A stretch of 64,000 nt of DNA from Notospermus geniculatus (taxonomy: Eukaryota; Nemertea; Pilidiophora; Heteronemertea; Lineidae): assembly GCA_002633025.1 (NCBI GenBank), contig NMRB01000555.1, positions 195,721-259,720 on the forward strand, written 5' to 3'. The position numbers and the translations under genes were made by a program. This document shows positions 12,746-24,962 of the stretch, one piece after another. The notes under the pieces were generated by a model, which was not told the DNA's origin, made no database searches, and was given only the letters and a program-made list of their open reading frames with translations. The number at the start of each line of letters is the position of its first letter. The stretch's first letter is position 1.

Positions 12746-15700
12746 CTGTAATGAACAAGTACAATGGTCAAGATTTGGTTGAAATTATGAAAAGCATTAA
12801 GACAAAATGAACAATAATGGAAACACATCTCCGTTCCTTAGTAAAGGCCGGGCGATTTTTAATATGGAAAAGTCTGAAAACTTACCAGGGCAATTCTTGT
12901 CTTCTGGTTGACTGGTCGCAGTCTCGCTGAGCTCAATTTCGGAATGACATCACTCAATTTTTTCATCTCGACTGGTTTTTCGTGAATACTGTGTGAACTC
13001 TTGTTGATGCTGAGTTCATGACGACTGTGGTGACTCGAAGCAGTTGAAACATTTCCAATACTCTTATCCGAACTCTGCAATCGTTCCCGACTTGGATTAC
13101 GACTCAATTGCACATTTTCTGTGTCACTGAGTCGACTAGAGTTCGTATTACTGTCATGGCTGCCACCGCTGCTGTTTGCCCGCCAATGATATGAACCAGA
13201 GCTCGGCTTCGAGTGATAACTATGGCGATTACGATCCCGTCTTGAAAGACGCGATCTATGTCCTTCTGCTGAATGTGTTGAAAACAAACGTCCCTCTTCC
13301 CCATAGGTATGAGATTGGTGCAAACTTGCCGTTCGATGACAACTGCACGCACTGTGAGATCGTCCTTTGAAGACATGTGAAGTATTATCACAGGTACTTT
13401 TGTGTCCATCCTGGTATGATGCTGGATTGAATTCCTTGGGTGTCCACTCACTACGTTTTTGGTATAAATCTCGCTCGTCCAGTGTTCTGCTCGAATGTGA
13501 CCGGTTTAAGCTCTGTTTTCTTGTGCAGTGTTGACTATGGTGACTTTGACTTAGACCAGATGTTGAGCGTTCGATTCCAGAACCGACTCCAGATCGGAAG
13601 ACAGAGGATCCTGATGATGTATTATGGCTGCCGTGGTGACTGTGTTGTGATGAGACCGAGTGGTTGATGCTAAAAACAAAGAAGGAAACATGAGCTTTCT
13701 TGCTTTACATGCGAAACAGCAAAAATTTTCATCCCAAAATAAACTTCCATGATTCTTAAAATAAATCATTTGAAAGTTCGATGTGAGAGCACCTGCAGAT
13801 GTCACCAGTTGTAATATCAAAACGCCTGAGGACATGGCCAAGTGTTACATCATTCAACTAGTGGAATGTCCAATGATAGCCTGACTGATATCTGACCCTG
13901 AAACATCGACAGGTCCGTGCACCTAAAATTACTTCATCCAACAATCACCCCCTCGCAACCATAAGTCACAGCGAGCGAGATCTACGATCACCCGGCCACC
14001 GCTGCAGTTATAATTGGCTCTTCAAACAGAAAACATTACGCAATTGTAATATGGAGTTTGCAACGATCGCATGGTGACTGTAATAGATCACGAAATGAGA
14101 TTCTCGGGACATATTTGGCACCAAAATTCAGGAATGCTATTTTCGTGCCAAATCTTAAGTGTTGGCACTCAATGTTACATTTATTTATGCTCAAGGGAGC
14201 GTGATTGTAGAGCTCATCTTCAAATTACAAGTGCACTCTACTGAAATGAATCAAACCTTGCATTCAAGACAGAACACAGAGGCCACTAAAGTGTAGCGAG
14301 ACAGGCAAACAGGTCCCTATCACACTTTTGCGGTTGCATCCATATTTGATAGAAACCGCAAAGGTTACCTAACTTGTGTGTACTAAACCTTTTTAGGCAA
14401 TTAGTTACGGATAGTAGCACCTGCTAGTAAGGGTTTCTAAAACGATCATCAGACAACGTAGATTGTATAGCTTCTTTACCCCAAGAGTGATACGATAGTG
14501 AAAGAGACATTCTAAGACTCAAATATCTTGGTCAATAAAATGGACCGTTGCTGGTCGCCCGGCAATCGTGGACAGCAGATGCCACAGCTGCCAAATTGGT
14601 CAATCAAAGAACTCTGCACAATTGCTTCCGAACTCCACTGTTAAATCTATGTTAAAATGCATCAGTTCAGTGGAGACATTACTTCAATGCATCATATGAG
14701 GTACACCATGCAAGATGCTTCAACCCTTCATTTATCACTTTTTTCAGCTTTAAGTCACGATCCAAAGATTTCACTATTGAAAATATAATGTCCCTTGAAC
14801 TCTTGTAAGGAGGTGGATAATGACCTATTATTGCACGTAATTCAAAATCTGCACATACCTATTGGCTGTTTTGGTGAACTGTCTGTGACATGGGGGTTAC
14901 GGAACAAATAGATGATGTACGGGACATTGTCCAGGGACAATTCGTTGTTGGGTCGTCTTTGTGCCATGTCTCCCAGAGATTTTGAAAATCAGGATGGACA
15001 GGGGAACAAATTTGAACCTGTCCTGCCCTGACCCTCGATGTTGATATGGATATTTTAAAGAAGCTTTTCCAAGGTCATGTGACATAAAAACAAAAAAAGT
15101 CAATGCATCAAAATGTGTGTCCCTACCTGTCCCTGACTGGGGGTGATTGCGAGTACATCCTTCGGGATAGTGGACGGTCATCACTGCTACATGAGTGGCT
15201 TGAAACTTGTTTTGATTCTTTGACTGGCGCAAGGTCATTTTCTGCTTTTTGGGGTCGGATTCTGCTATTGCGGCTACTGACGGTTGCCATTGTATCGTGA
15301 CCACTGTCTAGCGACTCATCACGTAATTTCTGAAATTGTAAACGAACAAAATTCAGAAACATGAGAATACAGACTTACAGAAAGATTGTGTGAAAATCTC
15401 ACTAACTTAGTCACTGGAGCATGAAGATGTGTACATTGGCAAATAGTGACATGAACTGTGCATGTCAAGGTAGAACTGAACTAACACTCGTATCATCTTG
15501 AGTGTACTTTCACTCAAAGAATAAGAACTTCAACTTGGAATCGAATAACGTGTGCACTCAGAACATGATAAAATTCCATCAAGTTGTTGGTTGAGATGTT
15601 TTTCTTGACTCACCTGTGGGTATGAAGTATCGTTCTGATCCTTGATTGACGTTGTTGACATGAATGGATGTTCCAATACGGCTGTAATGATACAAAAAAG

Positions 15701-18700
15701 AAGGGTTACTGATATTGTCATCAATTATTATGCTTTAATCTCTGCTGAGGTGGGAAATTCTGTCGCAATCTTGCTGGTGGTGCAGACTGAACGATCATGT
15801 GCAAAGAGGAAAGCACACAGAGTCAACCTTTTTTGAAAGATCACAGTGGTTTTCCCTGATCATTGAGTTCATTGTCATTGACGATAGAGCACAAAATGAG
15901 TCTAATGGTAAAACACCTTTTTCTTGTTAATCATTGCAAATCAGGAGGAAAAAGGCATCTTGGAATTGGACAAAGACTCAAGTGAAGGGGAAATCGTTCA
16001 TGTAGCTATCATGTGAATTGAAAAAGGAACCTGACCATACAGACTAGGTCAAGAGCCGGCAATTAGCATGACGTACAGGTGAAATATTCACGGAAGCAGT
16101 GTTCACTCAATGTGCATCTAGTGCAGAGATTTAAACACTAATGCGTAAGAGTCTAATTGTCATCTTGTTTAACAATTGGTGGAATGTTTGGAAAGTACTG
16201 CTCTGATCGCTATCCAGGAGTAACATTGTGTAACGTGACCATTGTCACCAATAAAATGACATTGTCATTGTGAATGAGAAATAATTGTCTCTGTAACTTG
16301 TGCACTGTGTTGCTATGTGCCGATGACATCACAGACAGTCATCCTTACGCATGAATGTGACTTCAAGAACTCAATGACACTTTATCTGTTCATCAAATTC
16401 AACGTTACCAGTCACTTTGGTTGGTGTCAACAGGGTGCCATGAAACACCGGAAGATAGCGGTCAACCAAAACAATGTTTTCAAATCTAATAGTATTATTA
16501 GTACCGGTACAGGGATAAGTTGCTGGTAATGGAAAGATCGCTAGAGATTTTTTACAAACTTTCTTTTTCCCCTTCTGTGTCTGATTGTGGTAAGACAAAA
16601 GTGACAGAATTGAATGGCGTAATAAGAAAATATTTTTCTGAGACAAACAATGCTGACTTCTGACTAATCTGAGTTGTATTCAGTCACGGTGACCAAGTCA
16701 AGTGGACAGAATATGGGATTGTAATTAACCTGACAAAACTAAACTCAGAATTCCCTCCTTGGTCCCATGTTTATGGTGCATTCGAATACCTCACACCGTA
16801 TACCAGTAACATAGCACTGGAACCGAATGCAGAAGAAACAATACAGGAAATATCAAACTCTCACAAGATGTGTGTAATTTTAGCTGAAATTCTCACGCAG
16901 GCTACAATTAACAGACAAGACCCACCTGCCGCCTGTGACACCGCAGGAGAGTTGATCACCGCAGATCACGACCGTGCTGATGACAAATGCCCATAGGAAC
17001 GAACGAAGTAGAGTGTAACTATTTGAATAGATCGGGTGTTTAGGGATCATGGTTCAAATTACGGGTGTTACATCCGAGAAGTTTTCCTGGTTCTTATTCA
17101 AAGCGTTGAAGCGATGTCTCAATTCTTGTGTTGCAATAGCAACATCTGGTTTTGTAAATTTGATGAGGAGACTATGTAAACTCAGTCGGTTTTTCTACCA
17201 TCTCGCCTCATCTTTACTTTCGTTATTTCTCATTGATCGTGAATGTGGACACCCTCAAGGGGTGCACCGTGAAATCTAGACCTTTCATTATCCAAAACAT
17301 TCATAGACCTCAGTTTAATGGTCAATTTATGTCAAACATTACAGCAAGCCGCTTTTGTCAGAAGATGGCTAATCTTGATTATCTTCAACCCCCAGATTCT
17401 GACCCCAATAAAAATGTCATAAGATTTATCCAAACCATTTCTGAATCAAGGCTGGTATTTTGGGAAATCATTTTAGGAGAAGTGATTTTCTTGCAGAGTC
17501 ACAGATCACCGTTTTTTCCTTTGTTGTAATTGGGGATCTGATTAAAAAAATTAGCAGGCTAAATTTGGTCCTCGTTTTGGTTGTGTTCGGGTTATTTCGG
17601 ACTCTATTATTCGTAACTCCTACAGGGACTGACAAGCCAGAGGGTCAAGCTGGCTGGTCAGACCCATATTGTCCAGGGGTGAGGAGATGACCCTTCTAGA
17701 CCATACAAGGGTCATCTGGTGGTGACATGATAGCATAACATAATACACCGATAATAATAGGTGAACGAATTATCACGGGGGCATAATGATTGAGAAACAT
17801 GGGCAGACAGGTGCCCTAACGGACCATTTCCAACAATTCAAAGTCGGAGTTGAATTTTCAAATCAACAATAGTTATCATGCTCCTGAATTTCTTTATTTT
17901 CAATAACTGAAAAATAATGGTCTGATCTCCAAAACCGTTACAACCGAAAATTGTTTTGTATTAAATATCATTGTTACATTTCTGAGGTATAAATCATCTT
18001 GTTTTCCTCACCCACTCACCAAATAACAAAATGAAGATGAGCACTAACTGTCATGGGGCCTACGACGACCGTTTTCTGTCAGTTTACAGCCAAGTTGAAT
18101 TGGTGATTGAGACCATGCAGAGATTTTTATGATTGAGGAATTTGTTATGACATGAGAAACAAAACTCCGAGATTTTCCCACCAAATTTGATGCATTTGTA
18201 TCCACCCCCGCTTAAATCTTCTTTTAATCTCTTCAATAAGAAAATCTTGATACGAGGAAAAGACATTACTGAGCACGAACAGGTTCATCACACCCGCCTA
18301 CCAACTCTTTTGTCGTTGTTTGTGGTAAACCGCAAAGTTACATTTTTGAAGATAAAAAGACAAGGAAGCGGGAAATATTTTGTATCATCTTTTTGAAAAT
18401 GAATGGCCAAGCTACCTGTTTTGAGTGCCGTGGAAGAATAAATGTAAGTGAGTAGGCGTTGGCTGATAATAAGATGACAATAAATCGTGAGAAATGAAAA
18501 GATCGTCTCATTCTGATGAAACATTCTTCAAATATTTCAACAGTTTGCTGAAATAAAGTTTTTTGCTTCCTTGTCTAGGAAGTATTCACCGGTCAATATG
18601 GCAATGGTGCCTTACAGTGGATGACACTGGGTAGAGGTGGCCAGATAACACAATGGGGGAGTCACTCACTAATGAGACCTCCATTTTAACTTGTCAGGCT

Positions 18701-21700
18701 GACTGTGTTGCTTAGGACTCCCCAAAGAATCAGAAAAAAGGACTGTGCAAATTGCTTTGACCTTGGAACAATTGTTTTTTGTCCAGACTCACTGTTCTGG
18801 GTTACGATGTTTGTAGACTTTAAGTTTCAAAATGTGAAGGCTGATCCTCAACCTGCAACCTGAGAAGGATTTCTAAGTTCAGATATGTCACTCAGTTGTT
18901 GACAAACTTGCCCAAGCTTGCTGAGAGTTGGACAGCCTAGCCAGGCTGCAGATAAGACCAATGCCTGGGAACTCTGCATTCAAACCGGACCCCATTTCCT
19001 TAGAAATGGTTGAAAGCCTCTTATTTGTGTTCACATGCCAACCTTTCTCTCATGGTCCAGTGGACTTTCTCTTTAGACCGGGGACAATACCCCATAGCTA
19101 CGAGCCATGTAAGGTGCATTTAGTACAACTAAGCTGGGGAGATGGAAAATCTGGGGCCTGCTTATGGCAGGTACTGGCACAGTTCTCCTATTACAATGAA
19201 AATTTCATTGTCAGGTGCATTCCTGGTGGACAGAAAAAAGTTTCCAGATAATAAAAATATGTGACCAGTTTTCATTTTCTTGCCCAAGGGGCTCAATTCA
19301 TGGGTTTCCAACTTATATTTTCTTTTTGGTAAATATATTCAGACTTGCTTGCAGGTATTTGAGTAAATTGAGGGATAACACATTCATATTCCAACACTAA
19401 GCAATGATGCACCATGTCCAACTTAAACCTGCAGGGACATTTCTGTGTATCATCTTTTCTAAACTTTTTGTCTACTATCAAAATCTGGAATCTTCACTAT
19501 GGATATTGAAAAGAAATGTAATTTCATCACTATTGTTGTGACCTAAATTTTGGGTTTTGAATATTCCTTTGTGAAAAGGGAGGCAAGGTGCGTGTTAGCC
19601 TGAATGAAAACTTTACAACATCTGAAACAGCGGGATGCAAAGCTAAGCCAGTTTGAGAGTTGGAGATCGTACAAAGAACTTTGGAATGAAATGAACCCCT
19701 TCTTAGGAAATAATGGGTGCAAATTGCAAAAAAAAGACAAGTTGATCTTTCTGCACTCAGGATATCCTCAAGATAGAGAATGAAGAACTGCTGGTTTTGA
19801 GATTTTCAAGTGAGCTCTATGATTAGACTGGTGCAATAGCGACAGTATCAACCACAGGATCACAATAGAAGCTTGGACACTGCAAAACCTCAATACCAGG
19901 ACATAATGATAAATTAAAACTTGTTTCACTTACCAGCTAGGCTTAATCTTTCCTTGGGATTCTTCTTCAGTAAACTTGAAATCAGATGACGTGCCTCACT
20001 TGACATGGTGGCAGGAATGTCGTAATTTGCCGATATGACTTTTGTGAGCGTGCTTTTGACGGCATGGGTGTCGAAAGGTGGCTTTCCCACCAAAAATGTG
20101 TACAACATGCATCCGAGGGACCAGACATCAGCCTCAAGACCATGGGCACTCCTGAGTGCAATTTCCCTGTGGAGAGGAGAGAGACATTGAACCCTGGGCA
20201 ACCACCTTAATTTCTGTCTAAATCTTGACTCAATGTAATTTCATGAACATCATTTCAGTATTCATATTCAATACTTACGGTGATATGTAATTTGGAGTAC
20301 CACACATTGTGAAGTGTTTCTCATCTGGGACTTCAAGTTGCGTAGCCAGACCGAAATCAGCAATTTTCTGAAGAAAAAAGCAACTTTAAAACATTCTGCA
20401 GAGACTTCAGAATACACACATGCTCGCCTATAGATCTACATGTATTTTTGATAATACGGACTTCCCACAGGGGCACATTTCCACCCTTTTCTTCTTAGTA
20501 TTTTCCCTTGTCTAAGATTACTTTCTTTGGATTTTAAGTTAACACTTCCTGTGATTTGTATGGGACATTGCAGGTGTGCTAGAATAATCTCAGCATCCCA
20601 TTATTGTGGAGAAAAAATAAGTTTTAGACTCAATTACTGTGGCCACAATACCTGAATGGATTTTAATTGTGCATTAATTACTTTCTATTGATTTTGTAAG
20701 GTGGTAATGATTGCCTTTGGGTAAGGTGTGCATTGGACAAACTAGCTGGTACACATACTGTGTACCGGTCTCAGAAATCACACTTCTGCATGCACAGACT
20801 GCATGGTAATTATGCGCCAATTATACCCATGAAAAACTTGATTACCCTAATTGAAAGCCAAGGCGAAAGGTTAATGAAATCTGATACCAGCTGGATACAG
20901 GTACCAGGTATCAAATGCAAGGTTGAATACAGGTTTTAAAAATAGAACTGCACTACAGTAGCATACATTTTGGACTTTTACTCCATATTTCCAATCAAAT
21001 TCAACTTACAAAACAATATGAAAATAGATTAGAATCTGTCAGCAAAAGAATTTCACATTATGCCGATTATGGTAACTGTGGTGGGAAAAATGCACATCTG
21101 TCAATTCAGAGCCCTTAAGTCAAGTGTTTTTCCAAGACAGTCCATGGACATCACCACAGAACATCTCAAATTGACTGATAAGGGAATTGTTCATGAATCT
21201 AGGCAACACATATTCACCGAAATTCAGGTCATTTTGTGGTGTGTTTATCTATGGAGTCCGGGACCTCCGCAACAAAAGATCAGCAAATTTACTTGGACTG
21301 CGGTGTGCCTCCACATTAATATACAGGCAAACAGGTGAATCAGAGATAATCTTTTCATGCCTATTCAGAGATCTTACAACTTATTCCAAGAAGAAACTTT
21401 CTATTATATTTTGCTCCAATAGGCATAGATCCATGGTCCAACTTTACTCCCATAATTAGCCCATTCTTAAGCAGTGTTCTGAGGGATTTTTTTTTCCTCC
21501 AGGTTTGAACTGACTCAAATGAGCCTAAAGGATTTTTCTCATAAGCTCAGCTAAAAAGGGTTTTGTCTTTTTCTATACATCCCCCTTCATGAAGTAAAAC
21601 ACACCTCAACTGACTAGTAAGTCCATAAGATTCAAGTTGTGATGACATATGAGTAAGAGTACTTACAATTTCATTATCTTTGGTGAGCAGAAGGTTGGCA

Positions 21701-24324
21701 AGAGTGAGATCACGGTGTAAGATTCGGTGTGAGTGAAGGTACAGCATCCCTTGTACGATCTGGTTGAGGAAGTGACGTGCCTTGTCTTCTGAGAACGTTG
21801 TCTGATACGTCTTCAAATAGCGGTAGAGTTCACCGTTGTGGCAAAGTTCCAGTACAAGATATACATAGTTTGAATCTTCAAAGTAACTGTACAACTGAAA
21901 TAGATAATGAGACATGAATCAATTTAAATGACTAGTGCAAAAACCTGCAGTGATTTGATGTGGAATAGCCAAGAGTCACCTTCAAAAAGTAAACAAATAT
22001 GTTTCTTGAAACTTACCTCAAGAATGGACGGGTGTTTTAATCTAGAATGAATTTCAACCTCCTTCTTTACTCGTTGAACCATGTTGGCAGCCCTCATCAG
22101 CTTCTTGTCAATCTGAAAAACCAGACAATCAGAAATCATAAAGAAGACTGTAAATATTTTGTTGTAAGCTTTATTGCTGAGTATTACAAACTTATGACGC
22201 ATCTAGTATGACATAAAAATTTTACATTCAATGTCATTGATTCAACCAGGATGAATCAAAGTCGAAGGCACCTGGACATTTTATGACAAAATTCATAAAC
22301 ATTTTATGAGCTTTATCTTGATTTTGTACTCCAACTGACTGTGTACTGCCATCAGCAATGTCTTTCTCAAATAAACCTGGTGCAGCAAGTAAAACGTTAA
22401 AGTACATTCGGGATTTTCAATCAGGCGTTCATTGTTTTTCTTACCATTTTGATGGCAACTTCCTGACCGGTCCTAGTGGACCTTGCTCTGTACACACAAG
22501 CGAACCCTCCTTTCCCGAGGAGTTCATGGACTTCAAAGTCCTGCAAAAGAAATGAATATATTGACTGATCCGTTTACTGGTGAAGAATTATACCCTGCGA
22601 AAACAGAGTTCCCTGAAAGTTCCCACTTCCCATTTGATAAGTGGTTGCCATGTTGTATAACTTTTGGAAAGTCCTTGATGATATCAAAAGATAAACACCA
22701 CCTGTCGAGATAAACAACTGAGGCATTGTGAGGTGGCACTACTCTACAGGTTTGTCTGGGTGGAGAGAAACTGTAGCAAATTCTCAATGGTGATTCCTCT
22801 CATACACTGCAACCTTGCATAGAAAAAGCAGTGAATTACACTATACCATTTCAAATCTTTGAAATTTGAAGGGAAACAAACAAAATGAAAGGCTGTACAA
22901 ATTGAAGGGTGAATTTTGAACCCTTATGACAACCTGTTCACATGCCATTGTTCCCCTGAACAAGACCATTGTAGAAGCCTAACGGTCATGTATTGAGAGA
23001 TAAATCACCCTTGAACACATTAAAGGGATAATTTCTGTCATCATCAGATCAGCATCTGAAAAGGGGTCCAAACAAGTGCATCATTGAATTTCATGAACCT
23101 GTCTTTCGAACCATGTATTCAGGGCATTCAAAGGCTATTTCAGGAAACTTCCTTGGATATCTATGATATTAATAGCATCTCCAATCAAGTAAAGGAGCGA
23201 ATGGTGAACATCACCCTGCGACAATACATAAATTTAACTGTCATGTCAACATTAGGGAACAATTTCTATACTTTCAATTACCCGGTTTCAATTACATCAG
23301 TCAACTTAAGAATGAAGGTATCAGTCAAATTCTATAAAAGTTGCTACATTTCCAACATTTAGATACATGAAACAAAATTAACCCTATAAAAACAGGAAGG
23401 TGAGAGGGTTTAACCATAGTCCTCATCAGAGAACTGTAGTCTACATGTCACAATCATGCAATAAGTGAAAGGCAAATCTCAAATGTCATTGAACAAAATG
23501 TTTGGAATAAAAAGGATACGGTCAACATAATTTGAGCGAGAAGGACAACAACAAATTACCAGTCACCCAGTTGTGTTGGCCTGGTTTAGTGGTTAGTAAC
23601 CATACAACAAGTGATAAAAAATCAGTTTTTAAATATGATCAGTTTTTAATTATGATTGGTAAATCATAATTATAAATAATATCTGCAAAAAAGATGATAA
23701 AAAAGCTTACCTCAATACAGTCTCCTAATTCAAGCCACATATTGGCAGTGACACAATAAGTTATGAATATGAATTATAAATCCAAATTGAATATACGTCC
23801 ACTAATTACAATAAGAGTGTATCCATTTGAATTACAAAAATGAAATGATAATTTAGTCCAAGAGGGGAGATCCTGCCACCTCGAATGCTCAACCTGAAAT
23901 GAATGCCTGGACAGGCCTGGTGCTCCTTTTATACACAGCAGTCACAGAACTCAGATTGCGAATTGTAGGAAACTTCTTATTTTATAGGTTGTTTCTTTTG
24001 CATTTGGAGGATGCGCTGGTTGTGAGCTAGCATAAGTTATGCTGAGCATTTATAGGCCTAGCCCTAAAAATTACCCGCTGCGACTCTCTAAGTGACAACG
24101 TCACGGTGCACTGCAAAAATATAAACAAACACGAAGCATCGAAGCATTGCACGATGCACGCAGTGCAGCGATTGGCCCAGACCGATCGCTTGGGTGTGAG
24201 TAATTAAGCCCGACCATCGCTTGCCTGTGCGTTTGATCGATGATTGCAAGGATTCACCTACCTCTATGGTGTCCCCTATACCCGAAATATTATTCATTGA
24301 CATCATCTTCGCCATATTAAGCAT
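10209..24324 (-). CDS. PLK4: Polo-like kinase 4 (SAK), complete coding set
   Basis: Serine/threonine kinase that starts centriole duplication at the centrosome. Thirteen coding exons, 5' to 3' on the minus strand: 24262-24324, 22445-22540, 22017-22112, 21667-21894, 20279-20367, 19934-20166, 15614-15681, 15127-15329, 12886-13669, 12641-12745, 11347-11712, 10493-11016, 10209-10341. All junctions are GT-AG, phases agree, and the sum is 2988 nt (995 codons plus stop), close to vertebrate PLK4 (about 970). Order of parts: kinase about 23-275, DSGHDT degron 299-304, Ser/His-rich linker to about 600, polo boxes 1 and 2, then polo box 3 about 898-990. The start is the first ATG of exon 1; ATGs at codons 4, 7, 8 and 10 are also possible. 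Head-to-head neighbour is HSPA4. Identity is firm; exon ends are inferred from splice signals and homology, not from RNA. Confidence 0.96.
12886..15329 (-). CDS. PLK4: PLK4 degron and linker exons 8-9
   Basis: Exon 8 (15127-15329) begins [19 protein letters not shown] at 299-304 fits the DSGxxT phosphodegron bound by beta-TrCP/Slimb, through which PLK4 triggers its own destruction. Exon 9 (12886-13669, 784 nt) is a low-complexity linker rich in Ser, His, Arg and Asn; its last part ([17 protein letters not shown]) leads into polo box 1. Long Ser-rich linkers are normal here and evolve fast, so the exon was set by frame and splice sites more than by similarity. Confidence 0.88.
13670..15126 (-). 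other. PLK4 intron 8, nothing further seen
   Basis: Intron between the degron exon and the linker exon. I see no further exon, RNA gene or clear mobile element in it. Confidence 0.6.
15614..22540 (-). CDS. PLK4: PLK4 kinase-domain exons 2-7
   Basis: Six exons (22445-22540, 22017-22112, 21667-21894, 20279-20367, 19934-20166, 15614-15681) encode residues 22-291. Visible motifs: glycine loop GKGGFACV (30-37), VAIK lysine K52, alpha-C glutamate in KKEVEIH (near 71-73), [11 protein letters not shown] with catalytic D147, DFG at 165-167, activation segment [10 protein letters not shown] up to E192, and DVWSLGC at 204-210. SPE replaces the usual APE, as in other PLK4s. All key residues are intact, so the kinase should be active. 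It ends with VLEHPFMS at 270-277. Confidence 0.95.
15682..19933 (-). other. Long PLK4 intron 6
   Basis: A 4.25-kb intron inside the kinase domain, between codons for SLA and AVLEHPF. No conserved exon, RNA gene or clear terminal-repeat element was recognised. Its length alone is unremarkable for this genome. Confidence 0.6.
22541..24261 (-). other. PLK4 intron 1
   Basis: Intron after the main first exon. Apart from the candidate alternative first exon at 23711-23740 I recognise no coding or RNA feature. The part upstream of that exon (23741 onward) would hold its promoter if it is used; no TATA box was evident. Confidence 0.6.
23711..23740 (-). CDS. PLK4: Candidate alternative PLK4 first exon
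   Basis: An ATG at 23740 opens ten codons, [10 protein letters not shown], followed at once by a strong GTAAGC donor in the same phase as exon 1. Spliced to 22540 it would read LGDCIE-DFEV, parallel to IGDTIE-DFEV from exon 1. An in-frame TAA lies upstream, so the ATG would be the start. The matching GDxIE, phase and donor suggest a duplicated first exon with its own promoter; no transcript evidence is available here. Confidence 0.55.
24262..24324 (-). CDS. PLK4: PLK4 coding exon 1
   Basis: Encodes 21 residues ending GIGDTIE, then a GTAGGT donor. Joined to the next exon it reads [16 protein letters not shown], matching the vertebrate start in which an IGxxIEDF motif precedes the glycine loop. 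This fixes it as the true N-terminal exon. Confidence 0.85.
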
Positions 24325-24366
24325 AAAAACAGGATATTTAGACAGAATTTTGGAAAAATCGGTGCC

Positions 24367-24384
24367 TCATGACGCCATGTTCAT
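24367..24384 (-). other. Six-codon upstream ORF before PLK4
   Basis: If PLK4 transcripts start upstream of 24384, their leader contains ATGAACATGGCGTCATGA, an 18-nt reading frame (five codons plus stop) ending 42 bases before the main ATG. It could lower PLK4 translation. The transcription start is not known. Confidence 0.35.
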
Positions 24385-24457
24385 TTTGAACTATCCGCGT
24401 CCTTAGAACGAGGCCATAGACACTCCGAAAGGAATTTACACGGAGCACTGTGATTGG
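24385..24457 (-). promoter_or_regulatory. PLK4 promoter elements (CCAAT, CHR-like)
   Basis: An inverted CCAAT (ATTGG on plus, 24453-24457) lies about 130 bp upstream of the PLK4 ATG, and a CHR-like TTTGAA sits at 24385-24390. NF-Y and CHR sites are typical of genes expressed late in the cell cycle, PLK4 among them in vertebrates. The words are short, so chance matches are possible. Confidence 0.4.
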
Positions 24458-24642
24458 CCAAGTTGATCTGTCAATCACGTTGTTCCTTTCCAGTGATTTC
24501 ATTGAATAAAATTCTGAAAATAATAGAAACTAATCAAGTGCAATATGATGGACCAAGTGATGAAAAATAATTGATTGTGATACTTAATTCATGGCCAAAT
24601 AGATTTGTGTCGAAGATGAGTGAAGCGAAAAAAAAACGATAA

Positions 24643-24652
24643 TTTCGCGAAA
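24643..24652. promoter_or_regulatory. TTTCGCGAAA palindrome
   Basis: TTTCGCGAAA between the divergent genes contains two inverted heat-shock units (TTC-GC-GAA, 24644-24651) and also resembles an E2F site. It could serve either gene; function is inferred only. Confidence 0.35.
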
Positions 24653-24710
24653 CTCATTCATTCAGCTCGGTACTGTCGGAAGTAAATGTCCTCGTGCATT
24701 TTCCGACAAT

Positions 24711-24723
24711 TTCGAGAAAATTC
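24711..24723 (+). promoter_or_regulatory. Perfect three-unit heat-shock element
   Basis: TTCGAGAAAATTC is TTC-nn-GAA-nn-TTC, the canonical HSF1 binding array, with a further in-register TTC at 24701-24703. It ends 37 bp upstream of a TATA box facing HSPA4, the expected layout for a heat-inducible HSP110 promoter. Confidence 0.75.
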
Positions 24724-24760
24724 GCCGGCTAGAAACGTCCAGAAACCCACCAACTCCTCA

Positions 24761-24768
24761 TATATAAA
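24761..24768 (+). promoter_or_regulatory. TATA box of HSPA4
   Basis: TATATAAA, placed to give a start near 24790, just before the predicted non-coding first exon. It lies 437 bp from the PLK4 start codon on the opposite strand. Confidence 0.65.
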
Positions 24769-24789
24769 CCCAGACACTCACTAAACTGT

Positions 24790-24846
24790 TTGATAATATA
24801 TTTCTCCATTCGAATTCATACTTTTCTTTTGTTGGGTATTCTGCTG
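24790..24846 (+). other. Predicted 5' UTR exon of HSPA4
   Basis: From the expected start about 25-30 bp after the TATA box to CTG|GTGAGT at 24847. The matching acceptor is CTTTTCAG at 25811-25818, so the second exon would start at 25819 with the ATG at 25846. The left end is approximate. Confidence 0.5.
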
Positions 24847-24906
24847 GTGAGTTCAGAACTTGTGTTTTATGCCGTTGATCAAACCGGTGACAATGATAAT
24901 GAAACA

Positions 24907-24962
24907 AAATGCACGCTATGCATATGCATATGCACATGCACATGCACTGCATGCATGCTACA
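24907..24962. repeat. ATGCAT/GCACATG simple repeat
   Basis: Alternating purine-pyrimidine tract of overlapping ATGCAT, GCATATGC and CACATGCA words in the predicted 5' UTR intron of HSPA4. Simple-sequence repeat; no function inferred. Confidence 0.7.
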
